Positions 33,616 through 42,488 of a stretch of DNA of 64,000 nucleotides are shown here, piece by piece. The stretch lies in the NCBI GenBank assembly GCA_019359695.1, contig JAHHGV010000030.1:1-64000 (forward strand), read 5' to 3'. This DNA is from Brasilonema angustatum HA4187-MV1 (GTDB taxonomy: Bacteria; Cyanobacteriota; Cyanobacteriia; Cyanobacteriales; Nostocaceae). Every line of letters begins with the position of its first letter. Position 1 is the stretch's first letter. A program made the position numbers and the translations under genes. The notes beneath the pieces were generated by a model. The model did not search any database and had not been told where the DNA came from. It was given only the letters and a program-made list of their open reading frames with translations.

Positions 33616-34466
33616 CTTGCTTCTCTGGAGAATTATTGTGCGTTTTTACTTTTATGGGCAGCAGCGTGTGATATACTCAAGATGTGTTTAGACAAACGAC
33701 ATCTGCGCGCTGCCTTAGTGCTGCTCGCTGTGTGTTAGACGATGACGACAAAGACAAATTAAACAAAAAGACCCTGCCAACTGCCATCATCTGGTAGTTG
33801 TCAATCTAAAGTTAGACAAAAGAGACTTCATAGACTCCTGTCTTGTCTTTTGCCGCTAAACATATTTAAAGCGTTTCAAATGTCCTTACAGCGTAAGCTG
33901 TGTAGCATTTGAGAGCTTTGACCCGTCGGTGTTAGCCGTCTTGGTCTTTTTAAGTAAGTTCAGGGAATGAATTCCCTTGTTACAAGTACTGCAGGAGAAG
34001 CATCGGGGCTTAGATCCGTCTTCCACAACATCACTAAGTCCCTGCTATCCCTGCCAGACTATCTAAACAAACAGGCGTTCTGATGGATTAGTCCATGCAG
34101 AACTAATTTGTTATTGATAGACAATAAGCATTGTATCACTGAAAATAACTTATCAATACACTAAGTTTTATGTAAATTGCCAGAGTCCTTAAAAATGGTT
34201 TTAAAAGTGTATTGTATGTTGCCGACTTTACGGTCAAGTCTGGATAGTTTTCCTTTGAAAACCCTTGGGCTGTATAAGCGGCTGCTTAGGAGTTGCACTT
34301 TATTGGTGAGATCATAAAAAATTTTCCTGATGAATAAGATTTATTGTTACCTTGTTTCTCGTAGGAAGCTGCAATCGGTTCAGAAGCAAGGCTCTCAGAC
34401 AGATGGAAGGGGCACGCCTTTCTCGTGACCTATAAAAATTCTTTATAAGAAAGCAAAAAAACGCTA
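33616..34466. promoter_or_regulatory. CyRepA1 upstream region with repeats and hairpins
   Basis: No gene is supported in these 850 bases. TTAGAC/TTAGACAAA motifs recur (33687-33696, about 33734-33741, 33811-33820; a diverged TCTAAACAAA near 34061). CAAATG (33877-33882) and CATTTG (33906-33911) enclose the hairpin ACAGC-GTAA-GCTGT (33888-33901). AGGGAAT-GA-ATTCCCT at 33962-33977 is a perfect palindrome. These could be initiator binding sites or operators, or the origin of the CyRepA1 replicon; this is inference from position. Confidence 0.4.
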
Positions 34467-34853
34467 CTATATCTCCTCACTATATAAGTCTTCTGCTTCA
34501 TCTTGATCTATCGGCTTGTGGGTTCCATTCACAAGCTGTTTCCACATCTCATCACTGGGTATCCCCCGTTTTTTCGCAAGATGTTCTACCATCCTCTGCC
34601 GCTTTTCATCGCGTTGTTGCAGCATATCGCATAAAAGGCTGCTCGCTTCTTGCGGCAGAGTTCGGTTTTGCAATGCCGCTTCGACCTTCAACATATCTGA
34701 ATAGTACTCACCTAGCTCTGGTATTTGCAGGCGTTTTGTTCTCACCATTAAAATGTCAATCATTTTCGACATAAGTGTATTAACAATTAATTTTAATGTG
34801 ATTGAAATCCTATTCAAACGTGCATCGATTACTACCGATACTTTTTGTGGCAT
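34467..34853 (-). CDS. Small unknown protein opposite the long operon
   Basis: Up to 128 residues from ATG 34853; internal ATGs at 34772, 34763 and 34748 are alternatives and none has a good ribosome site. From residue 36 on it is helical and charged (RLQIPELGEYYSDMLKVEAA, then LLCDMLQQRDEKRQRMVEHL) and ends in an acidic tail. No family recognised. It is divergent from the 35-44 kb gene run, so it might be a regulator of it. Confidence 0.5.
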   Translation of the reverse strand: MPQKVSVVIDARLNRISITLKLIVNTLMSKMIDILMVRTKRLQIPELGEYYSDMLKVEAALQNRTLPQEASSLLCDMLQQRDEKRQRMVEHLAKKRGIPSDEMWKQLVNGTHKPIDQDEAEDLYSEEI

Positions 34854-34981
34854 TCATCAAAAAAATGAATCATGTAGTGATTCGCTTTTGAATCAAAAAG
34901 GAATCGTATTGGATTCACATATGCTATAGTGATAGTATCACTTCCCGGAAGTGAGCAGAAACCACCAGAAATTAAAAGGAG

Positions 34982-35380
34982 GTGGCATCCCTGACTAGCG
35001 TATTGACCGGGACTACCCAAATTATTGTCGAACTGACCCGCTCTGAAGCGGGAAAGCAGTTAGTACCGCCTGTTACGGAAAGAACCGTTCGTACTTATCT
35101 CGACCTTGCCAGTCTTTTCCTTCCGCCCTTTTATGAATTTCGAGATGAAAATTTAGGCGGACTCAACAGATTTACCAAAATTTCAATTTGGCACTTACCC
35201 ATTTTGCAAAGAATAAGAAACTACGCCCGAACTAAGGGCATGAAACAACTGAGAATTCGGCTGGCTAAAGATCCACAGTACTTTCTCATGGAAGAAAAGA
35301 ATAATGACTCACAACACCAAACAGATGACGGTGAAGGAAGCAGCAGCGAAGTACAACCAACCACCGCGCAAGCTGCTTGA
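34982..35380 (+). CDS. First gene of the long operon; unknown, start unusual
   Basis: Up to 132 residues. A very strong Shine-Dalgarno sequence AAAAGGAGG ends at 34982, so the GTG at 34982 lies inside it and is unlikely to be used. A CTG at 34991 has ideal spacing (about 8 bases), giving LTSVLTGTTQ...; TTG 35003 is farther away. The protein has RTVRTYLDLASLFLPPFYEF and FTKISIWHLPILQRIRNY and a Gln/Ser-rich tail; no family recognised, HTH-like character possible. Confidence 0.6.
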   Translation: MASLTSVLTGTTQIIVELTRSEAGKQLVPPVTERTVRTYLDLASLFLPPFYEFRDENLGGLNRFTKISIWHLPILQRIRNYARTKGMKQLRIRLAKDPQYFLMEEKNNDSQHQTDDGEGSSSEVQPTTAQAA

Positions 35381-35912
35381 TGCCCTCCGTAAGAAGTTCC
35401 CCGAAGATGATTGGACACTGGACTCCTTGCTACCAGATAACTTTGAAGACATGGTAGAGCAGCATAGGCAGGAGTACGTTGAAACATTTGATTCACCAGA
35501 ATCTCAACTGCCCAAGGGCGAAATAACGACCACGGCTGAGGCAGTTAAAGACAACGCCCTGATGCTGGAAGCGATTGAGTACGGCGTTCTCGAAAGCCTT
35601 TCCCAAATTCGTCGGTCAGATGTGGCGTATATGGCGCAGGTTGATGCCATCACGGATATTCAGACATATGAAACAACGTATGCCAACGTCTGGACTGGCT
35701 ACTACAACAATCAAGTTACAAAACGACAAGAACGGATAGAGCAGATCGGTGAACAGCTAAAAACCTCCATGATTTCACGAAATGAAACCTTGGGAAAACA
35801 GCAGGGAGCGTTGGTGGTGGGGAAGATGGAAGCCAACCTCAAGCAAACGAAACGGCAGATGGAACTCGATGGCGTAATAGAAGCCCTGAACCAACCCACA
35901 GCGGCGCAATAG
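35304..35912 (+). CDS. Unknown helical protein, overlaps previous gene
   Basis: 202 residues from ATG 35304, overlapping the preceding gene by 77 bases. The first 50 residues (MTVKEAAAKYNQPPRKLLDALRK is the core, near residues 8-30) look like a small helical DNA- or protein-binding module. The rest is a long helix rich in Gln and Glu (TKRQERIEQIGEQLKTS). No family recognised. Overlap suggests translational coupling. Confidence 0.65.
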   Translation: MTHNTKQMTVKEAAAKYNQPPRKLLDALRKKFPEDDWTLDSLLPDNFEDMVEQHRQEYVETFDSPESQLPKGEITTTAEAVKDNALMLEAIEYGVLESLSQIRRSDVAYMAQVDAITDIQTYETTYANVWTGYYNNQVTKRQERIEQIGEQLKTSMISRNETLGKQQGALVVGKMEANLKQTKRQMELDGVIEALNQPTAAQ

Positions 35913-35925
35913 AAGGAGATGAGGA

Positions 35926-36084
35926 AATGGCACATCTGGTACACCATGCAAGTATTGCCAGTATGAGTCTGGTTGGTTCATCCCTGCTGACAGCCGCAGC
36001 CCTGACCAATCCTGTAGGCTTGGCTATCACTATGACTGTAGGGGCGCTCGCTTGGATAACACGTCATGAATGGCATCGAAAATG
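35926..36084 (+). CDS. 52-residue hydrophobic peptide
   Basis: A short frame with a strong ribosome site (AAGGAGATGAGGAA before ATG 35926) encodes 52 residues, largely hydrophobic: SLVGSSLLTAAALTNPVGLA and ITMTVGALAWITRHEW. Two membrane-spanning or one hairpin segment is likely. It overlaps the next start (36066) by 19 bases. Small membrane protein of unknown function in the operon. Confidence 0.65.
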
Positions 36085-36278
36085 ACCGCAAAACCCTAGA
36101 ACGAACTTACCAGGAGCCAATGCCCATAGGCACTTTTTTCAATGTTGTCCTATGTTGCTGTCTTGGTGCTTTCGGCATGACGCTCATGCTGCGGCATTTC
36201 AACCTTGTATCTTTCGGTCAACAACATAGCCAAGGTCTGCAACAATGCAATCCTTCAGGAGATTTACATAACCATTAA
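36066..36278 (+). CDS. Small membrane protein
   Basis: 70 residues with one membrane segment (GTFFNVVLCCCLGAFGMTLM, containing three cysteines) and a polar C-terminal end. It overlaps the 52-residue peptide gene by 19 bases. No family recognised. Probably co-translated with its neighbours. Confidence 0.6.
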   Translation: MNGIENDRKTLERTYQEPMPIGTFFNVVLCCCLGAFGMTLMLRHFNLVSFGQQHSQGLQQCNPSGDLHNH

Positions 36279-36296
36279 AGTGGATACGGAGGCGTA

Positions 36297-36527
36297 ATGG
36301 GAAAACAAATTTTCGACTGGAATCAACAGCGGGACGGAATACTGGGAGACAAATTTATTCAGGAAATTGCCGCAACGCCTACCCACGTTGCATATGATGG
36401 GCATTGTAGCCAAGGCGCATTACCTCTGGTGTTTGATGCAGCTAATATCAACGAACGAACAGTCAGTTACCACGAAGAACCAGGACAGCCAAGGCATTAC
36501 AGCTTTACCCTTTCATCCCCTAACTAG
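36297..36527 (+). CDS. Small soluble unknown protein
   Basis: 76 residues, starts at ATG 36297 with GGAGG a few bases upstream (GATACGGAGGCGTA). It begins MGKQIFDWNQQRDGILGD and has no membrane segment or cysteine cluster of note. Unknown member of the operon, 18 bases after the preceding gene. Confidence 0.6.
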   Translation: MGKQIFDWNQQRDGILGDKFIQEIAATPTHVAYDGHCSQGALPLVFDAANINERTVSYHEEPGQPRHYSFTLSSPN

Positions 36528-36551
36528 GAAAGTTGAAGAGAGATAAAGACT

Positions 36552-36791
36552 ATGGAAACGCAACCATCACAACCTGCCATCTTGGAGCGGATTGCAGACC
36601 TTCGACAACAACTGGAAGAAATAGCGAAAGCACCGGAAGTATTGGATCTCTTGCTATCCGGTGATTACCACCCTGATCTTAATTTAGGGGATGCCATACA
36701 AGCCCTCAACGAACTGGATTGGGCAATAGATGAACATTTTCAGACCTGCGCTCAGAAATCACCACTCGTTACACTACCTTACTCAGCATGA
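36552..36791 (+). CDS. Small helical unknown protein
   Basis: 79 residues, mostly helical (ILERIADLRQQLEEIAKAPE) and acidic. GAGAG precedes the ATG. Unknown; 24 bases after the preceding gene in the operon. Confidence 0.6.
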   Translation: METQPSQPAILERIADLRQQLEEIAKAPEVLDLLLSGDYHPDLNLGDAIQALNELDWAIDEHFQTCAQKSPLVTLPYSA

Positions 36792-36869
36792 AAACCAGAC
36801 AGCGCCTGGATTGTTTGCCCACAAGAAGGCGCTGCTGATTCAACACGATAAAAAAGTATTATCACCATC

Positions 36870-37292
36870 ATGGCACAGCAATTTCAACAGGAAGAAACCT
36901 TTGTCTTCGGGTCACAGCCCTTGGGCTATTACGGACTTGGGTCTGCTGGTAATAGCAAAGCTGATGATCCAGATAACATTATTGAGGACTTGCAAGAAAA
37001 GTACGGTGCAAGGTTAGAGCGGATGGAGCGCTTATCCAAGCTGGCGTTTCGGGCAGCATTGGTCAATTATCTCTATCTGCTGGAGCTTTCAGCAGCAAGC
37101 ACAGAGGGGATTCCCGAAACGCTTATTGACATGGCGATAGATGCTGTTTGTCCCGCTTTATGGACAGATGAATCAAAGCTGTGTTCCGACATTCAAGAGA
37201 TTGCCACACTCGATAAAGACAGCATTGAGGCATTTATCTCAGCGCTTACGGCTCAACTGCGCTACGATTTCAAGACTATGGAGGCAGCCTAA
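36870..37292 (+). CDS. Unknown helical protein of the operon
   Basis: 140 residues. After a Gly/Gln-rich start (FVFGSQPLGYYGLGSAG) the rest is helical (LQEKYGARLERMERLSKLAF, then LVNYLYLLELSAAS). No motif recognised. Its TAA overlaps the next ATG (TAATG at 37290-37294), the mark of coupled translation. Confidence 0.65.
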   Translation: MAQQFQQEETFVFGSQPLGYYGLGSAGNSKADDPDNIIEDLQEKYGARLERMERLSKLAFRAALVNYLYLLELSAASTEGIPETLIDMAIDAVCPALWTDESKLCSDIQEIATLDKDSIEAFISALTAQLRYDFKTMEAA

Positions 37293-37540
37293 TGGTACGC
37301 CCCTCTTGGCAGGAAAACGAAGGGTTATACGAAGCCGCTGCTACCCATTTCATAAATACAGGGATGCCAGAGACTATGGCAAAGACAGCCGCCTATGTTG
37401 TTGCCACTGATGCTACCGGAGGAACGCCGGAAAATCCAACCCAACGAACACCAGAAATGCAAGCAGCAGTTTGGGATGCGTGGCACTGGATGAACGAGCA
37501 TGGCAAACTGGGCAGTCAACATGAAGAGGTGCCGTCATGA
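37292..37540 (+). CDS. Small unknown protein
   Basis: 82 residues: YEAAATHFINTGMPETMAKT, then TPEMQAAVWDAWHWMNEHG. It contains Trp/His-rich helical parts and no membrane segment. It overlaps both neighbours by one to four bases (TAATG before, ATGA after). Function unknown. Confidence 0.65.
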   Translation: MVRPSWQENEGLYEAAATHFINTGMPETMAKTAAYVVATDATGGTPENPTQRTPEMQAAVWDAWHWMNEHGKLGSQHEEVPS

Positions 37541-37818
37541 AGACAATTCATCACGCACAGCAGGAGGTTGCAACCATTCGGCAGGAAGTCAACGCTTCTT
37601 ATATACGGATGGAACAGAAAATTGAGGCGCACTTATGCGAAGTGAAAACAGAACTGACCAAAGAAGCGGAGAAGAAAGGGGCAGGGTGCAACGGGGAAAC
37701 TAGTTTACGTGGATTGGTTTTCTCCCTACTCTCTACTCCCTGCTCCGTTTCTTCTTTGACTGCCATTCGTGCGGCGATTCCAGGAGGTCAAGGGAATGGA
37801 AGCAAATCAAAAACTTAA
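37537..37818 (+). CDS. Small coiled-coil protein with repeat-derived tail
   Basis: 93 residues. The first 45 residues form a helix (QQEVATIRQEVNASYIRMEQ). From about 37675 the DNA looks like an interspersed cyanobacterial low-complexity repeat (GGGGCAGGG, then CCTACTCTCTACTCCCTGCT), so the C-terminal 45 residues (GAGCNGETSLRGLVFSLLS and onward) may be repeat-derived rather than ancestral. The next gene starts inside its end. Confidence 0.55.
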   Translation: MKTIHHAQQEVATIRQEVNASYIRMEQKIEAHLCEVKTELTKEAEKKGAGCNGETSLRGLVFSLLSTPCSVSSLTAIRAAIPGGQGNGSKSKT

Positions 37819-37978
37819 CTTAACTATCCCGCTTGCTTGTGCATCAGCGTTTCTACTGTTTCATCTATGGCAGATGCGTGACCAGGTGCAGACAGCCCAT
37901 ACAGACACCAATGTCTGTCAGTCAAAACTCGACCAAACGTATCTGACAATCGACAAGTTACGCGGTTTTAACCGCTAG
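37796..37978 (+). CDS. Small membrane protein
   Basis: 60 residues from ATG 37796, with AGGAGG upstream; it overlaps the preceding gene by 23 bases. One membrane segment (LTIPLACASAFLLFHLW) and a short polar C-terminal helix with one cysteine. Spanin-like or conjugation accessory shapes are possible but nothing specific is recognised. Confidence 0.6.
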   Translation: MEANQKLNLTIPLACASAFLLFHLWQMRDQVQTAHTDTNVCQSKLDQTYLTIDKLRGFNR

Positions 37979-38010
37979 AGCAGTACTGCTGCTGGATGCT
38001 CAAGAGATAA

Positions 38011-38265
38011 TACCAATTTGAAAAAAGAATGCGACAGATACACAGTCTCAAACCCTCGTTATCTTAGGCTTTCTTAATTTTGCGAAAAGTTTGCGCGTCC
38101 GGTGAGACAGCGCGAATGACGGCTTTCCCGACAGAGGCGACTGCGTTAGCGCAGCGTGACCGAAGGTCATCCCCGATAGCCGTAAGGCGTGGCGTCAGCC
38201 ATAGGGGTTTCCCGGCGCAAAACTTTTCAAGACGAATTTTGAATGAGCGAATGCGTGAATTGGTA
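38011..38265. mobile_element. MITE-like element inside the operon
   Basis: Terminal inverted repeats TACCAATT (38011-38018) and AATTGGTA (38258-38265) are flanked by TAA on both sides (38008-38010, 38266-38268), as expected for a target duplication. Inside is a second, imperfect pair around GAAAAGTTTGCGC and GCGCAAAACTTTTC. The interior carries the GCGTTAGCGCAGCG/GAAGGTCAT type repeat common in Nostocales. It encodes no transposase. It separates the genes at 37796 and 38338 of the long operon. Confidence 0.75.
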
Positions 38266-38337
38266 TAACGCTGCCAGCATCCGGCATTACCGCAATCACA
38301 TCTTAAATAACCACAGGAAACCAGAGGAGCATGACTC

Positions 38338-39045
38338 ATGGGATTAGTAAAATGGCAACCGAAACAGCGTAGAAAACAGCGTAGTAATTATCACCTTACA
38401 GAAACCCCAGCCGCCAGGGTGGTAGGAAACCACATCGAACGCTACACCGGGATAGATATTCTGGGAAAGCTGATGAATGGTCAACTGAAGGTGGAGGATG
38501 TGGCGAACCTGGCAGACATCCGCAAATTCATGAGCGAGCAGCGCGAGATGTTGGAATATGCTGCCAAGCACTTAGAAGAAATCTTCTCGGACGTTAGCCA
38601 GATTGAATTCCATCTCAAGGACATCATCACCAAGGGACTAAAGTCCAAGGAACAGATCAATAAATATCTCAAAGATATCCTGATTGCCGGACGTAAGCAT
38701 GAGAACAGTGTACATCTGTTGAGTTCCCAGCTTCAAAACGAAATGGGCTACCATGAAGCCCAACAGTATGGTGAACTGTCCCTGGAAGCCCGTAAAGCGA
38801 AAAACAAGATATACCTGCTGCAAGCCGATTTTACCGCACGGGAAGATGAAATTGATGCCACGCATGATACCGCCTTGCAAGACCGTGACGTGCGCAAGGC
38901 GGAAGCAGAGCAGAAAGCCACCCGACGCTTGCTCATGACTCAAGGATTTGGTGCGTATGCCGGAGCCAAAAGCCCCCGTCCCGGCAGTACCAGCAATTTC
39001 AATTTCGGACGCATGGTTGCCAGTATCTTTGGCTTCAGGAGGTAA
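38338..39045 (+). CDS. Unknown coiled-coil protein
   Basis: 235 residues. Basic N-terminus (WQPKQRRKQRSNYH), then a long helical coiled coil (about 60-200) and a Gly/Ser/Phe-rich basic end (FNFGRMVASIFGFRR). No catalytic motif. It follows the MITE-like element and precedes by seven bases a membrane protein. A structural role in a membrane complex is a guess. Confidence 0.65.
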   Translation: MGLVKWQPKQRRKQRSNYHLTETPAARVVGNHIERYTGIDILGKLMNGQLKVEDVANLADIRKFMSEQREMLEYAAKHLEEIFSDVSQIEFHLKDIITKGLKSKEQINKYLKDILIAGRKHENSVHLLSSQLQNEMGYHEAQQYGELSLEARKAKNKIYLLQADFTAREDEIDATHDTALQDRDVRKAEAEQKATRRLLMTQGFGAYAGAKSPRPGSTSNFNFGRMVASIFGFRR

Positions 39046-39051
39046 CACCTG

Positions 39052-39375
39052 ATGTTCGGCAGGCAGCGCAACAGTTTTGAGGATTATGCTGGTTTCTTCC
39101 GAGATGACCAGGATGAGCAGCAGCAAATAAGCGCGACACTGACAAGGATTCGCACAGCCAAAACAGGTATTGGCATAGCCGTGTGGTTTGCGATCTCCCT
39201 CAATGTCTCCCTGTGGAGTCGGGATAACGATAATAGGATGTGGGCTTGGCTGGTACTGACAGGGCTAAGAGCCTCAACCGTTGTTGCTTTGTTATCAAGG
39301 GGTAATCAGGGGAAAGCTGAGGCGATCGCCGGAAGTGTGGCAACCGTTGCCGGGATGATTGGTGGCTGCGCCTAG
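39052..39375 (+). CDS. Membrane protein of the operon
   Basis: 107 residues; an N-terminal acidic soluble part (FEDYAGFFRDDQDEQQQ), then about three hydrophobic segments (IGIAVWFAISLNVSLW, MWAWLVLTGLRASTVVALL, AGSVATVAGMIGG). AGGAGG precedes the ATG. Unknown function. Its stop lies just before a short-tandem-repeat stretch. Confidence 0.65.
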   Translation: MFGRQRNSFEDYAGFFRDDQDEQQQISATLTRIRTAKTGIGIAVWFAISLNVSLWSRDNDNRMWAWLVLTGLRASTVVALLSRGNQGKAEAIAGSVATVAGMIGGCA

Positions 39376-39378
39376 TAA

Positions 39379-39420
39379 AAGGGACTGGGGATTGGGGATT
39401 AGGGATTGGGGATTGGGTTC
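39379..39420 (+). repeat. STRR1-type heptanucleotide repeat
   Basis: Four to five GGGGATT-type heptamers occur in tandem (GGGACTGGGGATTGGGGATT and onward). Read on the other strand this is CCCCAAT, the STRR1 class described from heterocystous cyanobacteria. A related CCAGTCCCCAGTACCC stretch lies at about 39484-39500. The 219-base gap 39376-39594 otherwise holds no supported gene. Confidence 0.8.
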
Positions 39421-39594
39421 TCAAACGAAAAATTATGGAAGGGGCTTTAACCCCGTACCATTTTTGGGATGTTTCCCCAGTCGCCAGTCCCCAGTACCCA
39501 AACATCAGCGCGGCATTCCTCCCCCACCAACGAGTACGTATGGTGGAGGACTCCCTGCCGCTCCCAGTTGAAGAAACATAGGAGGTAATGACGC

Positions 39595-41778
39595 ATGGAA
39601 CTCCAGCAGCAGCGCGGCATTGTAGCAGGACTCTTGTTCACTGCTGGAGTGTTTTCTGGCATTGGCGCGAGTGGCGGGTACAACCTCAATTTCAACCCGA
39701 TAACAGAATACTGCTTACCAGACACCCAATGCCAGAGACGAGATTTTGTAGACAGTCGCATTTTCCAAAGTTTTCAGGAACAGGCGGCAAGACGTGCAGA
39801 GGAATTGCACAAGCGGAGGCTTGCGCGTCAAAATGCCCAAAAACACAGGAGGAAGCATCAAAACCTGCCATTTTATGGTAGTGGGTTGCAATCAGAGTTG
39901 ACCCACTTAGGCGAATCCGCCCAAGAAAGTTGGGAAAGCTTTGCCTACGGTACGGGACTGAACGCCCAGAAAGCAAAGCACATTTTCAGCAGCGCCAGCA
40001 CCAAACGCTTTCTTGATGTCACGGCTCTTGCAAGATACCGGGGATGGCAATTGCAGTTGTGGAAACAGCGGGATGGTAATGCCACGTTACGCCGTGTCTT
40101 AGCAGCGTTGTGTGGTATGAGTTTCTTCGGTGCTTACTGGGTGTTGCAGCTTCTTGAAGAGGGACAACCCAAATTAGATATGGAAGCAGTGATTGACTTA
40201 GATTTTCATGAGAAACAGTACCGTGAGCAGAAGCAGGGAGCGTTCAATCTCTTCCTGGAAGGGATGGCGTGGAATCTGGCAGAAGCGGAACTGGTACTCA
40301 AGGAAACGTTCACCGGACTCACCAGGCGGCAGATTGCACGGTTGGATGCCCAGATTACGAACCCACACCTTTTACCCTCTGACCAAGAGAAGAAAACCGG
40401 GGAGACGACAAGTGACCCCGAACAGCCAGCCCTTACCGGACAAAGCTTAGATGACATCACTAGCCCGAAAAATAAGGTCAATTCATCTCAACAGCGCCCA
40501 GCCCCCAAGAAAGCAGGACAACATAGAACCATAGACCCCGTTAAAGAGACATGGGATTTTATTCGCAAGTGGGAAGGCGGCTGGATTGTCTTACTTCTGG
40601 AAAGTCCTGTCCTGATTTGGGGCGGACAAGGCAGTTTCAAAAGTTACTTTGCAGCGTACCTCGCTCTCCTGCGCTACTTTCTCAAGGGACATACCTTGGA
40701 AATTGCCGATCCACATCTAAGCCTGAACCAGCGCAAGGCGTGGAAAGCACTGTTAGAACTGGGTATTCCAGCAGTGGGCTATAAGAAGGATTATGCTGCT
40801 GTTGCTCAACGCATTCATTCCTATCTACGCCGTGTGGATGAGGCGGAAGATGACAAAGAATGGTATACGACGATTTTTGATGAAGTTACCCAATATGCCC
40901 TCAAAAAACCTACCAAGGTACTCGCACCAGAACTCATTTTGAGTTGCATCAGCGATGCCCGCAAAGGTAAGGAAGCACCTATCCTTATTAGTCACAACAA
41001 CACCCAGGCACTCTTGGGTGGAGTGGAAGGAGCAAAGAAGGCACTGGAAGAAGGACTGATTCAGCTTCATTTGTTCAACACACGCGACACCGAGACTGGG
41101 GAGTTTAAACCTCAATTTCGTGGCGAGATAACAGGGTTGACCGATGACAGCATGGATTTTTCTCGCATCACTATTTATCCCGATAAGATGCATCCTGAGT
41201 ATTTGTTACAGTTATTCAGTGGTGCAGATGACAGCACAGAGACTGAGGAACAAACTCTGGTAGAGCCAGCACCAGAGTCACCATCCAAAACAGAGTCGGG
41301 CAGGGAAGACGAGCCAGAGGACTTATGGCAAGAAGCAATTAAGCGTTTAAAGCGGAGCTTGGACGCCAGTCACCCATCGGAAGAACCATCCAAAACGCTA
41401 TCGGAAGATGCTGAAATTCCGACGGAAACACCTGAGCCGACATCGGATTCCGAGAACTTATCGGAATCAACCGGAGGCATGGAACCCGTACCGCCTAAAG
41501 ATTCCTTAGAGGTATGGACTTTCCGAAAGGTGCGGCAAGTTTTTCCAGAAATGAACCCAGAGAAGGTTTTTGACCGTATAGCGGAATCCGCCAAGTTAGG
41601 AGCTAAACCGAGTGACATGATTCGTGAAATTCTCAAATGTCGTGAGGGCAGGGAACATCCCACACGCTCCTACTCGCGGCACGGTAAAACGTTGTTTCGT
41701 TGGCTGATAGAAAACTTTGACGATGGCACTATTGCCAAAGAGCCACGCATTAAGGAGTTTTTGCACACACCGGAGTGA
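39595..41778 (+). CDS. Membrane-anchored P-loop ATPase of the long operon
   Basis: 727 residues. A hydrophobic segment near the N-terminus (IVAGLLFTAGVFSGIGASGG) and another around residues 165-185 (LAALCGMSFFGAYWVLQLL) anchor it. The ATPase core (about 335-545) has Walker A WGGQGSFKS and Walker B YTTIFDEVTQYAL, followed by a sensor-like APILISHNNTQ, resembling FtsK/TraD-like or AAA-type ATPases but not clearly either. The C-terminus has an acidic Ser/Glu/Pro linker and a winged-helix-like end. It is the only obvious enzyme of the 35-44 kb run and probably powers whatever system that run encodes. Confidence 0.75.
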   Translation: MELQQQRGIVAGLLFTAGVFSGIGASGGYNLNFNPITEYCLPDTQCQRRDFVDSRIFQSFQEQAARRAEELHKRRLARQNAQKHRRKHQNLPFYGSGLQSELTHLGESAQESWESFAYGTGLNAQKAKHIFSSASTKRFLDVTALARYRGWQLQLWKQRDGNATLRRVLAALCGMSFFGAYWVLQLLEEGQPKLDMEAVIDLDFHEKQYREQKQGAFNLFLEGMAWNLAEAELVLKETFTGLTRRQIARLDAQITNPHLLPSDQEKKTGETTSDPEQPALTGQSLDDITSPKNKVNSSQQRPAPKKAGQHRTIDPVKETWDFIRKWEGGWIVLLLESPVLIWGGQGSFKSYFAAYLALLRYFLKGHTLEIADPHLSLNQRKAWKALLELGIPAVGYKKDYAAVAQRIHSYLRRVDEAEDDKEWYTTIFDEVTQYALKKPTKVLAPELILSCISDARKGKEAPILISHNNTQALLGGVEGAKKALEEGLIQLHLFNTRDTETGEFKPQFRGEITGLTDDSMDFSRITIYPDKMHPEYLLQLFSGADDSTETEEQTLVEPAPESPSKTESGREDEPEDLWQEAIKRLKRSLDASHPSEEPSKTLSEDAEIPTETPEPTSDSENLSESTGGMEPVPPKDSLEVWTFRKVRQVFPEMNPEKVFDRIAESAKLGAKPSDMIREILKCREGREHPTRSYSRHGKTLFRWLIENFDDGTIAKEPRIKEFLHTPE

Positions 41779-41793
41779 AAAGGAGAAAGGGAG

Positions 41794-42048
41794 ATGAAGA
41801 CCTATCAGAAAATAAGCAAACCCCTTGAGGCAATTCTCACTAAATTAAATACGATCAAAACATTACCGGAATGGCTGGAAATAATTCATGATCCAGCCGC
41901 ACATCCAGACCTGATTACTGACTTTGCTACCTGTCTTGCCGCTGCCAAGGATTTGCGCTCGCATTTGGACGTGAGCGTGCATTCCATACAGCAGACAGCA
42001 GGCAGAAAACAAGAATTGTTGCAGGAAATTCAGGAAGAAGCAGCATGA
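41794..42048 (+). CDS. Small helical unknown protein
   Basis: 84 residues, helical (LEAILTKLNTIKTLPEWLEI) with no motif. GGAGAAAGGGAG precedes the ATG. It follows the ATPase by 15 bases and overlaps the next gene by four (ATGA), so it is part of the same translation unit. Confidence 0.65.
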   Translation: MKTYQKISKPLEAILTKLNTIKTLPEWLEIIHDPAAHPDLITDFATCLAAAKDLRSHLDVSVHSIQQTAGRKQELLQEIQEEAA

Positions 42049-42488
42049 GATTGGATTTACAGCATCTCTTAGGCAACTTGGGAACGCGGATAGAGCAGAA
42101 TACTGCCAACTTCAAAAAGCACCAGGATGAGACGATAGCCCAAGGACGTATTCCGGATCATCGGAAAATGGAACTCCTCAAAGCGGAGATGTTCCGCAGA
42201 GTTATGATAGGGCAACCAACCCAGGCGGTGTTGGATGCTATTGATATTCTTCTAGAAATTCAAAAGCAGGAGGACACATATCGAAACAGTTTAAGCGGTC
42301 AGATTGACTCGCTGTTTACTCTAGTCCTCTGCCTGGGCATCACCGTAATTCCCCTAAGTTTTGTATCGACATGGACGTGTGGCAGCAGCCGTTCTCCCTT
42401 ATGCCAGAAAGTAAGGGTGATACCGAATGCAATCTTGCACGAATTTCAGGAACCAAGACCTAATCCTGTGTCCGGGAAGTTCAACTAA
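42045..42488 (+). CDS. Membrane protein with helical cytoplasmic domain
   Basis: 147 residues: a helical charged domain (about 1-85), one or two membrane segments (LFTLVLCLGITVIPLSFVS) and a polar tail with two cysteines. Overlaps the previous gene by four bases and, depending on start choice, the next. Unknown. Confidence 0.65.
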   Translation: MRLDLQHLLGNLGTRIEQNTANFKKHQDETIAQGRIPDHRKMELLKAEMFRRVMIGQPTQAVLDAIDILLEIQKQEDTYRNSLSGQIDSLFTLVLCLGITVIPLSFVSTWTCGSSRSPLCQKVRVIPNAILHEFQEPRPNPVSGKFN

